Origin: an uncultured Fidelibacterota bacterium
GTDB lineage: Bacteria; Fidelibacterota; Marinisomatia; Marinisomatales; Marinisomataceae
DNA length: 50,812 bases
NCBI GenBank assembly: GCA_902525615.1
Contig: CABZHT010000001.1
Coordinates: 1 to 50,812 of the forward strand
Reading direction: 5' to 3'
Part shown: positions 42,326-50,812 of the stretch, in pieces
How positions within the stretch are numbered: position 1 is the first letter of the stretch
Layout: each line of letters starts with the position of its first letter
Position numbers and translations under genes: made by a program
Notes under the pieces: model-generated
What the model was told of the DNA's origin: nothing
The model's input: only the letters and a program-made list of their open reading frames with translations
Database searches by the model: none

Positions 42326-42877
42326 TTATTTCCACTTTATATTACAACCCATGGAAGGGTGTTGATCTAAAGAGATAGTGCTTCCATTTAATAAGTTTGA
42401 ACAAGCTTCTCTTAAATCATTGCCAGAAATTTCGATATCATTACCTGGAGATGAGTTATCCATTCTTCCCCTGTAAACTAACTTATCATTATTATCATAA
42501 AGATAAAATTCTGGAGTACATTCTGCCTTTAAAGCTTTTGCAATATCTTGTGTTTCATCAAATAAGTATGGAAAGGATAAACCAAGTTTTAAAAAAAGTT
42601 CTTTCATTTGCTCTGGTCTATCTTGGGGATAATTAATTATATCATTTGAACTTATTGCTACAAAATCGATTTTATCTCCAAAATCACTATTCATTTTTTT
42701 CAACTCTTCATGATAATGAATGACATAGGGACAATGATTGCAAATTACCATAATTAATGATGGCTTATCGTTTAAAAGAGATGATGAAGCATACATTTGA
42801 CCATCTAAAACATTTTTAAGCTCAAAATGAGGGATTTTTGAATCTAATGCTAGCATTGAAGAATATGTTAATGCCAT
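42326..42877 (-). CDS. Thioredoxin-fold redoxin (AhpC/TSA-like)
   Basis: 183 residues, cytosolic. Begins MALTYSSMLALDSKIPHFEL; the active site is CNHCPYV (CxxC) followed by YHEELKKMNSDFG and SFPYLFDETQDIAKALKAEC with TPEFYLYD (cis-Pro). This is the PRX-like1 group, often annotated 'thioredoxin family protein'. AAAAGGAG precedes the ATG. Probably reduces peroxides or disulfides. Confidence 0.87.
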   Translation of the reverse strand: MALTYSSMLALDSKIPHFELKNVLDGQMYASSSLLNDKPSLIMVICNHCPYVIHYHEELKKMNSDFGDKIDFVAISSNDIINYPQDRPEQMKELFLKLGLSFPYLFDETQDIAKALKAECTPEFYLYDNNDKLVYRGRMDNSSPGNDIEISGNDLREACSNLLNGSTISLDQHPSMGCNIKWK

Positions 42878-42888
42878 TATAACTCCTT

Positions 42889-43143
42889 TTAAAATATGAG
42901 GTGTAAAATATAAAAAACAGAAATAAGAATGAATAAAGCTGCCATGAAGTTAAAAATTAAATCAATTTTAGATTCAATTAGGCTTAATGTTTCCACACAA
43001 AAACTATATGGGCTGTGAATTACAGATCTAGTGATTGGAGGTAGTTTGCTAAATATTCTAAACGGAGCTCCAATCACCAAAATTAAAAGTAGGAATGGAA
43101 TGGATAGAATGAAAATTAAACTTTTTTTAATAGAAAAATTCAT
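42889..43143 (-). CDS. Small membrane protein, function unknown (84 aa)
   Basis: Two hydrophobic helices (LIFILSIPFLLLILVIG and FNFMAALFILISVFYILHLIF) around a loop PFRIFSKLPPITRSVIHSPY and SFCVETLSLIESKI. Its ATG begins only 3 bases after the tRNA-Ser 3' end, leaving no room for its own leader. No ribosome binding site. It might be expressed as part of the tRNA transcript or from inside it. Confidence 0.6.
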   Translation of the reverse strand: MNFSIKKSLIFILSIPFLLLILVIGAPFRIFSKLPPITRSVIHSPYSFCVETLSLIESKIDLIFNFMAALFILISVFYILHLIF

Positions 43144-43146
43144 ATG

Positions 43147-43233
43147 CGGAGAGAGAGGGATTCGAACCCTCGATACCCTTACGAGTATAACACCTTAGCA
43201 GGGTGCCGCTTTCAGCCACTCAGCCACCTCTCC
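43147..43233 (-). tRNA. tRNA-Ser (GCT)
   Basis: On the minus strand, acceptor GGAGAGG with CTCTCTCC-type 3' half, D arm GGCTGAGTGGCTGAAAGCGG, anticodon stem-loop CACC-CTGCTAA-GGTG giving anticodon GCT, a long variable arm (TACTCGTAAGGGTA) as in class II tRNAs, and T arm GAGGG-TTCGAAT-CCCTC. CCA not encoded. Confidence 0.95.
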
Positions 43234-43259
43234 AAGTCTTTAAATTTACATCAAGAATA

Positions 43260-44234
43260 CTATGAAGCCGATAAAAAAGATACAAGCTTATCTTTTAAAG
43301 TATTTAAACCTTGATTTGATACAGATGAAATATCAATGAATTCTTCTGGGAAAGAACTCCATCTTTCATCTATATCCTCTGATGCAGTATCAATCTTGGT
43401 TCTAACAATTAATCTATCTTTATCAAGTAGGTCTTTATTAAAACCAACAAGCTCGTCCATTAATTGATTGTAAACATCAATCGGATTTTGCTCTTCAATA
43501 TCAATCATAAAAAGTAAAATTTTGTTTCTTTCAATATGCTTTAAAAATTGATGCCCCAATCCTTTTCCCTCGCTTGCACCTTCAATTAAACCTGGTATAT
43601 CAGCCATTACAAAGGATTGATACTCTCCATACTTTACTATACCCAAATGAGGTTGTAATGTGGTAAACGGATAATCTGCGATTTTTGGTTTTGCTGTGGT
43701 CATTACAGATAAGAGCGTTGATTTTCCAGCATTTGGCAATCCAACCAGTCCTACATCAGCTAAAACTTTTAATTCAAGCTCAACCGATAAAAACTCCCCT
43801 TTTGTTCCTTCTTGAGAAAATCTCGGTGTTTGCTGTGTAGCAGACTTAAAATGCACATTTCCTTTTCCCCCAATTCCTCCATTACAAATAATGTGCGATT
43901 CATTTTCTTTAATTAAATCTTTAATAATAGTTTGGTTTTCAAGATTTTTAATAATGGTACCGCACGGAACCTCAATGATTAAATCCTCTCCTGACTTCCC
44001 TGTTCGATTATTAGACCCTCCAGCTTGACCATTTTTTGCCTTATACATCTTTTTGTATCGAATATCTTGCAAAGTATGAAGGTTGGGATTAGTCACAAAA
44101 ATAATATTTCCGCCTCGACCACCGTCACCGCCGTTGGGACCACCTTTATCTATATATTTTTCTCGACGAAACGCGACTGCGCCATTGCCACCATTGCCGG
44201 CTTGCAATTCAATTTTTGCATAATCGATAAACAT
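43260..44234 (-). CDS. obgE: Obg-family GTPase
   Basis: 324 residues. Obg fold (1-158) with the Gly-rich repeats AGNGGNGAVAFRREK, GGPNGGDGGRGGNI and GGIGGKGNVHFKS; G domain with GLPNAGKSTLL (G1), ADYPFTT (G2), DIPGLIEGASEGKGLG (G3). Short C-terminus, no OCT domain. Acts in 50S ribosome assembly and stress control. Upstream of tRNA-Ser, downstream of icd. Confidence 0.97.
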   Translation of the reverse strand: MFIDYAKIELQAGNGGNGAVAFRREKYIDKGGPNGGDGGRGGNIIFVTNPNLHTLQDIRYKKMYKAKNGQAGGSNNRTGKSGEDLIIEVPCGTIIKNLENQTIIKDLIKENESHIICNGGIGGKGNVHFKSATQQTPRFSQEGTKGEFLSVELELKVLADVGLVGLPNAGKSTLLSVMTTAKPKIADYPFTTLQPHLGIVKYGEYQSFVMADIPGLIEGASEGKGLGHQFLKHIERNKILLFMIDIEEQNPIDVYNQLMDELVGFNKDLLDKDRLIVRTKIDTASEDIDERWSSFPEEFIDISSVSNQGLNTLKDKLVSFLSAS

Positions 44235-44240
44235 ATTTTA

Positions 44241-45503
44241 TTAGAATTTGCTGATAATCTCATCACCAAACTCAGAACATTTTAATAAAGTAGCATTATC
44301 CATTAAACGATGGAAATCATAGGTGACTTTTTTATTAAAAATTGCTTTCTCTAAAGCGTACTCAATGGAATTAGCAGCTTCTTTCCAGCCCATGTAGTTT
44401 AACATCATTACAGCTGAAAGAATTACTGAAGATGGGTTTACCTTATCTTGCCCAGCATATTTTGGTGCGGTTCCATGAGTTGCTTCAAAAATGGCGTTTC
44501 CTGATTTATAATTAATATTTGCTCCTGGAGCAATACCGATACCTCCAACTGCAGCTGCAGCTGAATCTGATAAATAATCTCCGTTAAGATTCATGGTAGC
44601 AATTACATCATATTCATTTGGTCTAAGTAAAATTTGTTGAAGAAAGGCATCTGCAATAACATCTTTAATGATGATCTTACCATCTAAAATAGCTTTTTTC
44701 TGAGCAATATTTGCTGCTTCAGTACCTTTATCTTCTTGTATTCTGTCATATTGTGCCCATGTAAACACTTTATCTGCATAATGTTCTTCTGCATAAGCAT
44801 AAGTCCACTTTTTAAAATAACCTTCAGTAAACTTCATAATATTGCCTTTATGAACTATGGTAACTGATTTTCGGTTATTATCAATAGCATAATTAAGAGC
44901 TGCGTCGAACAATCTAATAGAGCCTTCTTTAGAAATAGGTTTTATTCCAAAAGAGCTTGATTCAGGGAATCTAATTTTTTTTGCTTGACCAAATTCAGTC
45001 ATTAATTCAATTATTTTTCCTGCTTCATCTGAACCATTTTCAAATTCAATACCAGCATACACATCTTCCGTATTTTCTCTAAATAATACAAAATCTACTC
45101 TTTGAGGATTTAAAATAGCTGCAGGCGTTCCTCTGAACCATCTAACTGGCCTTACACATGCATACAAGTCTAATTCTTTTCTCAAGGCAACATTTAAAGA
45201 ACGAATTCCACCGCCAATTGGGGTAGTTAATGGACCTTTAATTCCAACCAAGTGAGATCTTAAAGTTTCTAAAGTTTCTTCAGGAAGCCATTCTCCATTT
45301 TTATTAAATGATTTTTCTCCACATAAAACTTCTAACCACTCAATTTTTCTTGCTCCATGATATGTATGTTCAACAGCTGCATCAATTACTCTTTGAGATG
45401 CCGCCCATATATCAGGTCCAATTCCGTCACCTTCAATAAATGGGATTATTGGTTGATCTGGTACAATTAACTTTCCATCTTTTATCTGTATCTTATCCGC
45501 CAT
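44241..45503 (-). CDS. icd: Isocitrate dehydrogenase (NADP+)
   Basis: 420 residues; TCA cycle oxidation of isocitrate. [12 protein letters not shown], the phosphorylation-loop region [17 protein letters not shown] (with the Ser-x-Asn-x2-x-Arg substrate residues), [16 protein letters not shown] and [15 protein letters not shown] (Lys-Tyr after HGTAP supports NADP). Close to E. coli type. The start overlaps the coaD stop as TAATG. Confidence 0.96.
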   Translation of the reverse strand: MADKIQIKDGKLIVPDQPIIPFIEGDGIGPDIWAASQRVIDAAVEHTYHGARKIEWLEVLCGEKSFNKNGEWLPEETLETLRSHLVGIKGPLTTPIGGGIRSLNVALRKELDLYACVRPVRWFRGTPAAILNPQRVDFVLFRENTEDVYAGIEFENGSDEAGKIIELMTEFGQAKKIRFPESSSFGIKPISKEGSIRLFDAALNYAIDNNRKSVTIVHKGNIMKFTEGYFKKWTYAYAEEHYADKVFTWAQYDRIQEDKGTEAANIAQKKAILDGKIIIKDVIADAFLQQILLRPNEYDVIATMNLNGDYLSDSAAAAVGGIGIAPGANINYKSGNAIFEATHGTAPKYAGQDKVNPSSVILSAVMMLNYMGWKEAANSIEYALEKAIFNKKVTYDFHRLMDNATLLKCSEFGDEIISKF

Positions 45504-45988
45504 TATTTTCCTTTAAGCTTTTCCATTAATCTTTTTTCAACATTTTTTGGCACAAATTTTGATAAATCTGTATTGTATTCTGCCAACTCTCTAATAATGC
45601 TGGAATTTAAGTGAAGAAATTTCTCATTAGAAACCATTAATATCGTTGAAACTTCAGAATTTATACCATGATTAACATTAGCCATCTGGAACTCTAATTC
45701 AAAGTCACTTACATGTCTTAAACCGCGAATAATAGCAATAGCTCCATTTTCTTGTGCAAACTTTACTACAAGATTATTGGGATTTGAGAATGCTGAAACA
45801 TTTTCAAGATCACTCGTGCATTCTTCAATCATCTCTACTCTCTCTTTATGCGAAAAAAGTGGATTTTTATGTTGATTATCAGATACGCACATATATACCT
45901 CATCAAACAATTTTGATGCTCTTCTAGCGATATCGATATGACCATAATGAATTGGGTCAAATGTTCCTGGATATATTATCCTTTTCAT
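45503..45988 (-). CDS. coaD: Phosphopantetheine adenylyltransferase
   Basis: 161 residues; makes dephospho-CoA. [20 protein letters not shown] contains the T/HxGH nucleotidyl-transfer motif, and [17 protein letters not shown] and [11 protein letters not shown] complete the family set. I start at the ATG at 45988 (MKRII), which overlaps the rsmD stop as ATGA; the ATG at 45997 is three codons further. Confidence 0.96.
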   Translation of the reverse strand: MKRIIYPGTFDPIHYGHIDIARRASKLFDEVYMCVSDNQHKNPLFSHKERVEMIEECTSDLENVSAFSNPNNLVVKFAQENGAIAIIRGLRHVSDFELEFQMANVNHGINSEVSTILMVSNEKFLHLNSSIIRELAEYNTDLSKFVPKNVEKRLMEKLKGK

Positions 45989-46494
45989 ACTTTCCAATAG
46001 AGTAAGTTTGTATCCCCGAATTTAGCAATTTTATCGAATCCTTCAAGCGTTTCCTTTGATGAACATTCAATTATTAACATACCGCCCTTATTTAGCTTTT
46101 TAAGAGCATTTTCAACAAAAATATTAAGATCATAAAGCTCATAAGGCGGGTCAGCAAAGATTATATCAAAATTTTCTGATTTTTTAATGTATCTATGTGC
46201 ATCTCTTGCCATAAAATTGAATTGATCGTAATCAAAATTTTTTGAGTTGGAAATGATTTTATTTAAATAACTTTTATTCATTTCAACAAAAGTAACATTT
46301 TTTGCTCCTCTACTAGCTGCTTCAAAACCAATTATTCCAGAACCAGCAAATATATCCAAAAACGACTTCTCACTTAAGGAGCCAATAGTATCAAAAAAAC
46401 TTTTTCGACATATTGAAGTAGTTGGTCTGAATGAAGTATTTTTTAAAATCTCAATGCTAGAATTACGAAATATTCCAGAGTTAATTTTCATCAT
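45985..46494 (-). CDS. rsmD: 16S rRNA (guanine966-N2)-methyltransferase
   Basis: 169 residues. SAM-binding FLDIFAGSGIIGFEAASRGA, VTFVEMNKSYL, and the catalytic DPPY in IIFADPPYELYDLN. The N-terminus INSGIFRNSSIEIL...RPTTSICRKSFFDTI replaces the usual GGxxRGRKL...LRPTT form. Adjacent to coaD, the usual bacterial order. Start overlaps the next gene as ATGATGA. Confidence 0.94.
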   Translation of the reverse strand: MMKINSGIFRNSSIEILKNTSFRPTTSICRKSFFDTIGSLSEKSFLDIFAGSGIIGFEAASRGAKNVTFVEMNKSYLNKIISNSKNFDYDQFNFMARDAHRYIKKSENFDIIFADPPYELYDLNIFVENALKKLNKGGMLIIECSSKETLEGFDKIAKFGDTNLLYWKV

Positions 46495-47882
46495 TTTTTA
46501 ATTGAAATATAAAGATGCACACTATTTGAATTATTTTCCAGAAACGCTTTCCTTAATGATATATTTTCAAATTTGCTCAAAATGGATAGTGCATTTAACG
46601 AATTTTCAAAATTACTAAACTTTAAAACTACATTTTGAATTGATTGATCATCAACTTCTGAATCAAAAACTTTGAATTTTAAGTTATTTTCAACTTCAAA
46701 TAAGCTAATTAACAATTCGTTAAAATTTGCCCTACCTTCTGAAAAAACAGGATATGTATTTGGTAGATCAAATTCCACTTTATTGTCATTAACAATGAAT
46801 TCATTCTCCAATAATAAAAAATTAGTTACTCCTGAAAATCTGTCATCAAGACTTGATAAATTTTGAATCATTATCATTGAAGTATTTGGAATAAATCTTT
46901 CTTCTATAATTTCATCAATTGATTCTTTTTTTTCATTCAAGGTTGAAGAGTTTTCAAAATTTAAAAAATCATAATTTGAAAACATTGAAACCACAAATAA
47001 AAGGAATAATAAAGATAGAAAACCTGCTGATAAATTTTTAATAAGGGAATTATATTTGAACCCTTCGTTTGATGGAGAATAAGTATGAGTTTTAACTTTT
47101 AATTTACCAGATAAAATTTGAGAACTACTGGATTCAGTAAAATTTAATAATGGTATATCATTAAAAATATAGTTTGCTAAATATTCAACAATTTTTGTTT
47201 TATTAAAAAATAAAAATTTGAGATTTTTTTTATCCAAATCAGATTTTTTAATATTTGGAATATCAAGCAGACCAATGACTTTTTCTTCAACTTTTTTAGC
47301 TCCAGAAAAGTTCAATTTAAAGAATGTAAAACCTTTTCTTGTGTTACCAAAAAATTGATATTTATTGCCATTTTTTATCACTGAAAATTGTGAAGGCTTT
47401 AAGCTTGCAGTTAAAATGGATGATAAAGGAACTATATACCTAATACTTAACCCAAAATTATTAAAATTAAGTTTAATTTTTTCCCTTAAAAAATGATGAA
47501 TTGCAACAGAATGAAATATATTTTTTGGAGTCTTTTTTTCTTCTGAAATAAAATAGTAATTACTTGTTTTATCTCCCCATTTCAATTGACTTTCATCTAT
47601 AATTTGCTGATCAATATTATCATATTTTTTTGATTTAACTATTATTGAGTGAGAAAGAATTGAATCATCAATAATAATAGAAGCTAAGTTGTTTGTTAAA
47701 TTAATTTCCTCGCTAATTTCATCCAGCGCTCTTGCAATAATAGAATTAAGCTTTTTTGAATTATTTATTGTGCCTGTAATGCTGGAGTGAAGCTTGGCTT
47801 TAGATGCTAAAGATAAATTTTGCCTGGTAGATGATTCAGTAAATACAGATAGAGATTTGTTATCTAATAAGAAGTAGATCAA
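46491..47882 (-). CDS. PilM/PilN-like membrane protein, function uncertain
   Basis: 463 residues: an N-terminal domain of about 270 residues of ASKHA-like strand/helix pattern (IYFLLDNKSLSVFTES, LASIIIDDSILSHSIIV, YIVPLSSILTASL), one transmembrane helix (AGFLSLLFLLFVVSMF), and a periplasmic domain ending in VHLYISIKK. This layout resembles a PilM joined to a PilN, or GspL, in type IV pilus/type II secretion, but I cannot see a diagnostic motif. The start seems to be TTG (47882). No other pilus gene is seen in the window. Confidence 0.5.
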   Translation of the reverse strand: MIYFLLDNKSLSVFTESSTRQNLSLASKAKLHSSITGTINNSKKLNSIIARALDEISEEINLTNNLASIIIDDSILSHSIIVKSKKYDNIDQQIIDESQLKWGDKTSNYYFISEEKKTPKNIFHSVAIHHFLREKIKLNFNNFGLSIRYIVPLSSILTASLKPSQFSVIKNGNKYQFFGNTRKGFTFFKLNFSGAKKVEEKVIGLLDIPNIKKSDLDKKNLKFLFFNKTKIVEYLANYIFNDIPLLNFTESSSSQILSGKLKVKTHTYSPSNEGFKYNSLIKNLSAGFLSLLFLLFVVSMFSNYDFLNFENSSTLNEKKESIDEIIEERFIPNTSMIMIQNLSSLDDRFSGVTNFLLLENEFIVNDNKVEFDLPNTYPVFSEGRANFNELLISLFEVENNLKFKVFDSEVDDQSIQNVVLKFSNFENSLNALSILSKFENISLRKAFLENNSNSVHLYISIKK

Positions 47883-47886
47883 TCAA

Positions 47887-48672
47887 CTAATTATCCCAAC
47901 TTCTTGAACCATCAATGATATAACCATGACTTCTAGTTTTTAGTGCAAAAAAGCCATATCTGTTATCTCGATATGAGCGAATTGGACTAGAAACTCTTAC
48001 TGAATTTCCTTCATCATTAATTTCGATAATATATGGATCGCCAGTTAGAGGACAGAAAAACTGTGTGTCATCTGGTAAAAATACAAAGTTGTATGGACTA
48101 GTTTCTTTTCTAAATCTTCTATCAAAATAAGAAACAGTTTCAACTCTTTCGAAAGTAGTCTCCTCAACTATTCCCATAAACAATGGATCTTGTTGAGTAT
48201 CAAATAAATTCTTTTTTTGAACATAAACTGTATCTTCCAAACCGGTTTCTTCAGACATCATTAAAACTGTAACAGTAGTATCAACAATAGTTTCTTTAGA
48301 AATTCTTCTTAATCCAAAAGTAGTATCGTACTCAACATCAAACCCTTTTGGCACGTCAACTAAGAATTCTTCACCGTTAAGCTTAACAATCTGTTCTCCT
48401 AAAAAAGTTGAATCAGCCATAACTGAATCTCTGACAGCATTAACTAAAGTAACTGCTTTTTTACCGTCAGCTTCATAGGAACCTGTGAGAATATTGTGAA
48501 AATTTTCAACATTGTAGACAGTTTGCATTCGGAAACGACTTTCTTCTTTATACATATCCTCTTCTTTCCAAATCAAACTAGGAATGTAAATAACTAATAA
48601 TATTAAGATGAAAACGAAGAAGGTTATCACTTCAAGATAATCGTTAAAAAATTTTTGTTTTGCTTTGTCCAT
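47887..48672 (-). CDS. Membrane-anchored extracytoplasmic protein, unknown function (261 aa)
   Basis: One N-terminal helix (YLEVITFFVFILILLVIYIP) followed by a soluble region full of beta strands (RFRMQTVYNVENFHNILTGS, DTTFGLRRISKETIVDTTV). Late in the protein, FFCPLTGDPYIIEINDEGNS resembles a short zinc-less 'CPLTG' strand seen in proteins of unknown role. It ends in SRSWDN. Gap of only 4 bases to the PilM/PilN-like gene: they probably work together. Confidence 0.65.
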   Translation of the reverse strand: MDKAKQKFFNDYLEVITFFVFILILLVIYIPSLIWKEEDMYKEESRFRMQTVYNVENFHNILTGSYEADGKKAVTLVNAVRDSVMADSTFLGEQIVKLNGEEFLVDVPKGFDVEYDTTFGLRRISKETIVDTTVTVLMMSEETGLEDTVYVQKKNLFDTQQDPLFMGIVEETTFERVETVSYFDRRFRKETSPYNFVFLPDDTQFFCPLTGDPYIIEINDEGNSVRVSSPIRSYRDNRYGFFALKTRSHGYIIDGSRSWDN

Positions 48673-48718
48673 ACTTGGCTCAATCGAATTTACAATAATT
48701 CACTAACATAGCAATATA

Positions 48719-49798
48719 TTAATCCTCAAATCTCTGAAATTTAATTTCTTTACTCTTTTGAATTCTTAAGAGATCTTCTGTTGACTTCTTTTCTTCTCTA
48801 TTTAATTTGGAAGGTACATCAATTTGAATCTTAACCAATTGGTCGCCTCTTCTTGACTTTCCAATCAACGGAAAACCTTTTCCTTTGACTCTCAAAATTT
48901 GTCCAGGTTGAATACCAGATGGAATTTTAAGCTTAGCAGTTCCATTAATTGTAGGAATATCAATTTTATCTCCAAAAACAGCCTGTGAATATCCTAAAAC
49001 AACTTGTAACAAAACATCATTACCATACCTTGAAAAAAACTCATGGCTATCTTCTTCAAAGAAAACATAAAGATCTCCAGCCTGACCATAAATATCTTCA
49101 TTTCCCTGATTATCTAAAGTCATATAGTTTCCATCTTCTACACCAGTTGGAATTTTAATTTTTATTGTTTCTTCAACAGACTTCATTCCATCTTTGTTGG
49201 CACCAGCAGGTATCTTATCAACTACTTTACCATAACCTTTACATTGAGGACAAATAGATGTAGATCTCATTTGACCAAGAAATGAATTAGTAACTTTTGT
49301 TACTTGACCACTTCCTCCACACATAGGACATGTTGTTAAAGTAAGTCCTTCAGCGCGCTTCATGCGCTTAATTTTAAGTTTTTTCTCACCGCCATTAACA
49401 ATGTCTTTATACGAAACAACAATTTTCACTTTTAAATCAGCACCTGCTCTTGGTCTTGATGAAGTTCTCCCTCCGCCAAAAAAAGATTCAAATGGATTAT
49501 TGCCTCCAAAAATATCACCAAATTGACTGAAAATATCATCCATATTCATTGAATTAAAACCAGATTGTCCTTCCATTCCATTAAAAGCAGAATGGCCGAA
49601 TTGATCATATTGTCTTCTTTTGCCTTCATCGCTTAATACAGAGTAGGCCTCTGCAGCCTCCTTAAACTTTTTTTCAGCTTCTTTGTTGTCAGGATTTCTA
49701 TCTGGATGGTACTTCATGGCAATCTTTCTATAAGCTCTTTTAATCTCATTTGCGTTTGCAGACTTTGAAACGCCTAAAATGTTGTAAAAATCACTCAT
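48719..49798 (-). CDS. dnaJ: DnaJ chaperone with a two-motif zinc region
   Basis: 359 residues. J domain with HPD at 31-33, Gly/Phe-rich linker about 70-115, then the substrate-binding domains. The zinc region has only two CxxCxGxG motifs (CPMCGGSG 157-164, CPQCKGYG 183-190) instead of four; the TFLGQM-type spacer between them identifies them as motifs 2 and 3. Works with DnaK and GrpE in protein folding. ATGA overlap with grpE; dnaK is not in the window. Confidence 0.95.
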   Translation of the reverse strand: MSDFYNILGVSKSANANEIKRAYRKIAMKYHPDRNPDNKEAEKKFKEAAEAYSVLSDEGKRRQYDQFGHSAFNGMEGQSGFNSMNMDDIFSQFGDIFGGNNPFESFFGGGRTSSRPRAGADLKVKIVVSYKDIVNGGEKKLKIKRMKRAEGLTLTTCPMCGGSGQVTKVTNSFLGQMRSTSICPQCKGYGKVVDKIPAGANKDGMKSVEETIKIKIPTGVEDGNYMTLDNQGNEDIYGQAGDLYVFFEEDSHEFFSRYGNDVLLQVVLGYSQAVFGDKIDIPTINGTAKLKIPSGIQPGQILRVKGKGFPLIGKSRRGDQLVKIQIDVPSKLNREEKKSTEDLLRIQKSKEIKFQRFED

Positions 49799-50292
49799 TT
49801 TTTGTTTACCACTACTTTGGCATGTCTAATGATTAAATCTTTATACTTGTATCCTGATTCATATATTTCAACTATGATATCATCATCTATTTTTGAATCA
49901 TTTGTTGTTGTTAAAGCCTCATGTAATTCTGGATCAAAACTGTCTCCAACTCTACCAAATGGTTTAACCCCTTTAGATTCTAGTTTTTTATTAAAATCTT
50001 CTTTTACCAGTAAAAGAGCTTTTTTTGCTTCTTCTTGCTTATAAGAATCAATGCCTCTGGAAAGATTATCAAGCACAGAAAGAAAATCTAAAATAAAACT
50101 TTTACCTTCATATTTTAACAAGGATGATATTTCAGACTCTTTTCTTTTACGAAAATTGTCAAACTCAGCCTTAAGACGAAGCTGTTTGTCCTCTAAGGAA
50201 GATATAATTAGTTCTAAATCCTTTTTTGTAGGCTTTTTTGTTGAACTAGTTTTTTTTGGTGAATCAACACCATTTTTATTCTTTTTATTCAT
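49795..50292 (-). CDS. grpE: Nucleotide exchange factor GrpE
   Basis: 165 residues. A Lys/Ser-rich N-terminal tail, a long coiled coil (DLELIISSLEDKQLRLKAEF), DNFRKRKESE, LDNLSRGIDSY and the beta domain FGRVGDSFDPELHEAL and VVEIYESGYKYKDLIIRHAKV. Promotes ADP release from DnaK. Overlaps ftsX by 8 bases and is coupled to dnaJ. Confidence 0.96.
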   Translation of the reverse strand: MNKKNKNGVDSPKKTSSTKKPTKKDLELIISSLEDKQLRLKAEFDNFRKRKESEISSLLKYEGKSFILDFLSVLDNLSRGIDSYKQEEAKKALLLVKEDFNKKLESKGVKPFGRVGDSFDPELHEALTTTNDSKIDDDIIVEIYESGYKYKDLIIRHAKVVVNKK

Positions 50293-50812
50293 TCAAATTT
50301 CTCTTCATTGATTGATTTGACGAATATAATCCAATAAATATTGAAAATCCAATAATCCACAACCATAAATAATCATCCAATTTCACGTTTACCCCAAAAT
50401 ATGTGTTGAAAGAAATAAAAAAGTATTTAACAAATAAAAATGAAAACACACTACCAAAAACTGAGTATAAAATTGATTCAATATAAAAAGGAATTTTAAT
50501 GAACATTCCGGAAGCTCCATTGTACTTTAAAATATCAATAAAATCTCTCCTATTTGTCATTGAAAGATTAACAGTATTTGAAATGATTTGATATGACAGA
50601 AATATGATTGCTATTACAAATACTAAAAACAAGAAAATAGCTAGGTTAATCCGATCTTCTATATCATCAATATATCTTCCTCTGTATTCAATTTCGTCTA
50701 CAAAATTATATTTATTAATTGACTCAATCAATAAATCAACTTGATCAAATTCAAAACTTTCTTCATTTATAAAAACCTTGATTGATAAAGGTAAAGGGTT
50801 ATAGCCCAACAT
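50285..50812 (-). CDS. ftsX: Cell division protein FtsX (N-terminus outside window)
   Basis: 175 residues of the C-terminal part. It starts with LGYNPLPLSIKVFI, the typical middle of FtsX (NPLP motif), then a helix LAIFLFLVFVIAIIFLSYQ, RRDFIDILKYNGASGMFIKIPFYIESI and two more helices. The gene runs off the right edge, so the ATG at 50812 is not its start. Forms the membrane half of the FtsEX complex that activates peptidoglycan hydrolases in division. Confidence 0.88.
   Translation of the reverse strand: MLGYNPLPLSIKVFINEESFEFDQVDLLIESINKYNFVDEIEYRGRYIDDIEDRINLAIFLFLVFVIAIIFLSYQIISNTVNLSMTNRRDFIDILKYNGASGMFIKIPFYIESILYSVFGSVFSFLFVKYFFISFNTYFGVNVKLDDYLWLWIIGFSIFIGLYSSNQSMKRNLNE

Noticed and set aside
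1-50812. CRISPR array, insertion sequence, prophage or rRNA
   Set aside because: No regularly spaced repeats, transposase or phage structural gene, or rRNA sequence was seen.

Overview
This is an AT-rich (roughly one third G+C by eye), gene-dense bacterial chromosome segment. It has very short intergenic gaps, many ATGA/TAATG stop-start overlaps and almost all genes on the minus strand. The protein types (a lipoprotein beginning CAYFNTFYNA after its lipobox, exported beta-barrel-like proteins, light-driven DNA repair, a CADD-type pABA-synthesis protein, compact housekeeping genes) fit a free-living marine Gram-negative of the FCB side of the tree. Candidatus Marinimicrobia (SAR406) is my best guess; this is inference, because no rRNA gene is present.

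Layout. 1-6.3 kb: the 3' part of an alkyl-sulfatase-like metallohydrolase (+), then apt, a CADD/TenA-fold protein, and a tightly coupled minus-strand operon: LLM oxidoreductase, DUF2256 zinc-ribbon, S1/P1 nuclease, DNA photolyase. 6.3-7.1 kb: a stretch without long genes that holds several tiny membrane-protein ORFs and a clear hairpin terminator. 7.1-16.8 kb: exported and envelope proteins (HMA-like metal-binding protein, DUF2207 membrane protein, PhoD-type and purple-acid-type phosphatases, MerC, haloalkane-dehalogenase-like hydrolase, HupE/UreJ-like protein with a His-rich tail) and a zinc-finger-less Fpg/Nei glycosylase. 16.8-17.1 kb: non-coding DNA with a dispersed repeat, tandem short repeats, a terminator and tRNA-Val.

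17.1-36.5 kb: one long minus-strand run. From 5' to 3' it contains a TPR-like lipoprotein, pyrD, rlpA, a lipid kinase, cdsA, a seven-gene block built around a GlmL/MutL-family ASKHA ATPase with several uncharacterised membrane proteins, lysine 6-aminotransferase, rsmI, tmk, a C-terminal-processing protease, an ILVBL/HACL2-like ThDP enzyme, a DoxX-like protein and an exported-looking SDR. The GlmL-centred block (25.2-31.8 kb) is the best candidate for an undescribed system.

36.5-42.3 kb: bolA and a second photolyase-family protein (FeS-BCP/PhrB type, apparently without the Fe-S cysteines) on the plus strand; then small membrane proteins, a thioredoxin-like protein, a CPBP protease and an XRE repressor/membrane-protein pair on the minus strand, divergent from an exported amidase. 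An inverted repeat, TGTAAAGT-N2-ACTTTACA, overlaps the promoter of the XRE operon and recurs 31 kb away at the DUF2207 gene, suggesting a shared regulator. 42.3-50.8 kb: a redoxin, tRNA-Ser, obg, icd, coaD, rsmD, a possible PilM/PilN-like protein, dnaJ (with half of its zinc-binding motifs), grpE and the 3' part of ftsX.

The window encodes two complete tRNAs. I found no CRISPR array, insertion sequence or prophage.
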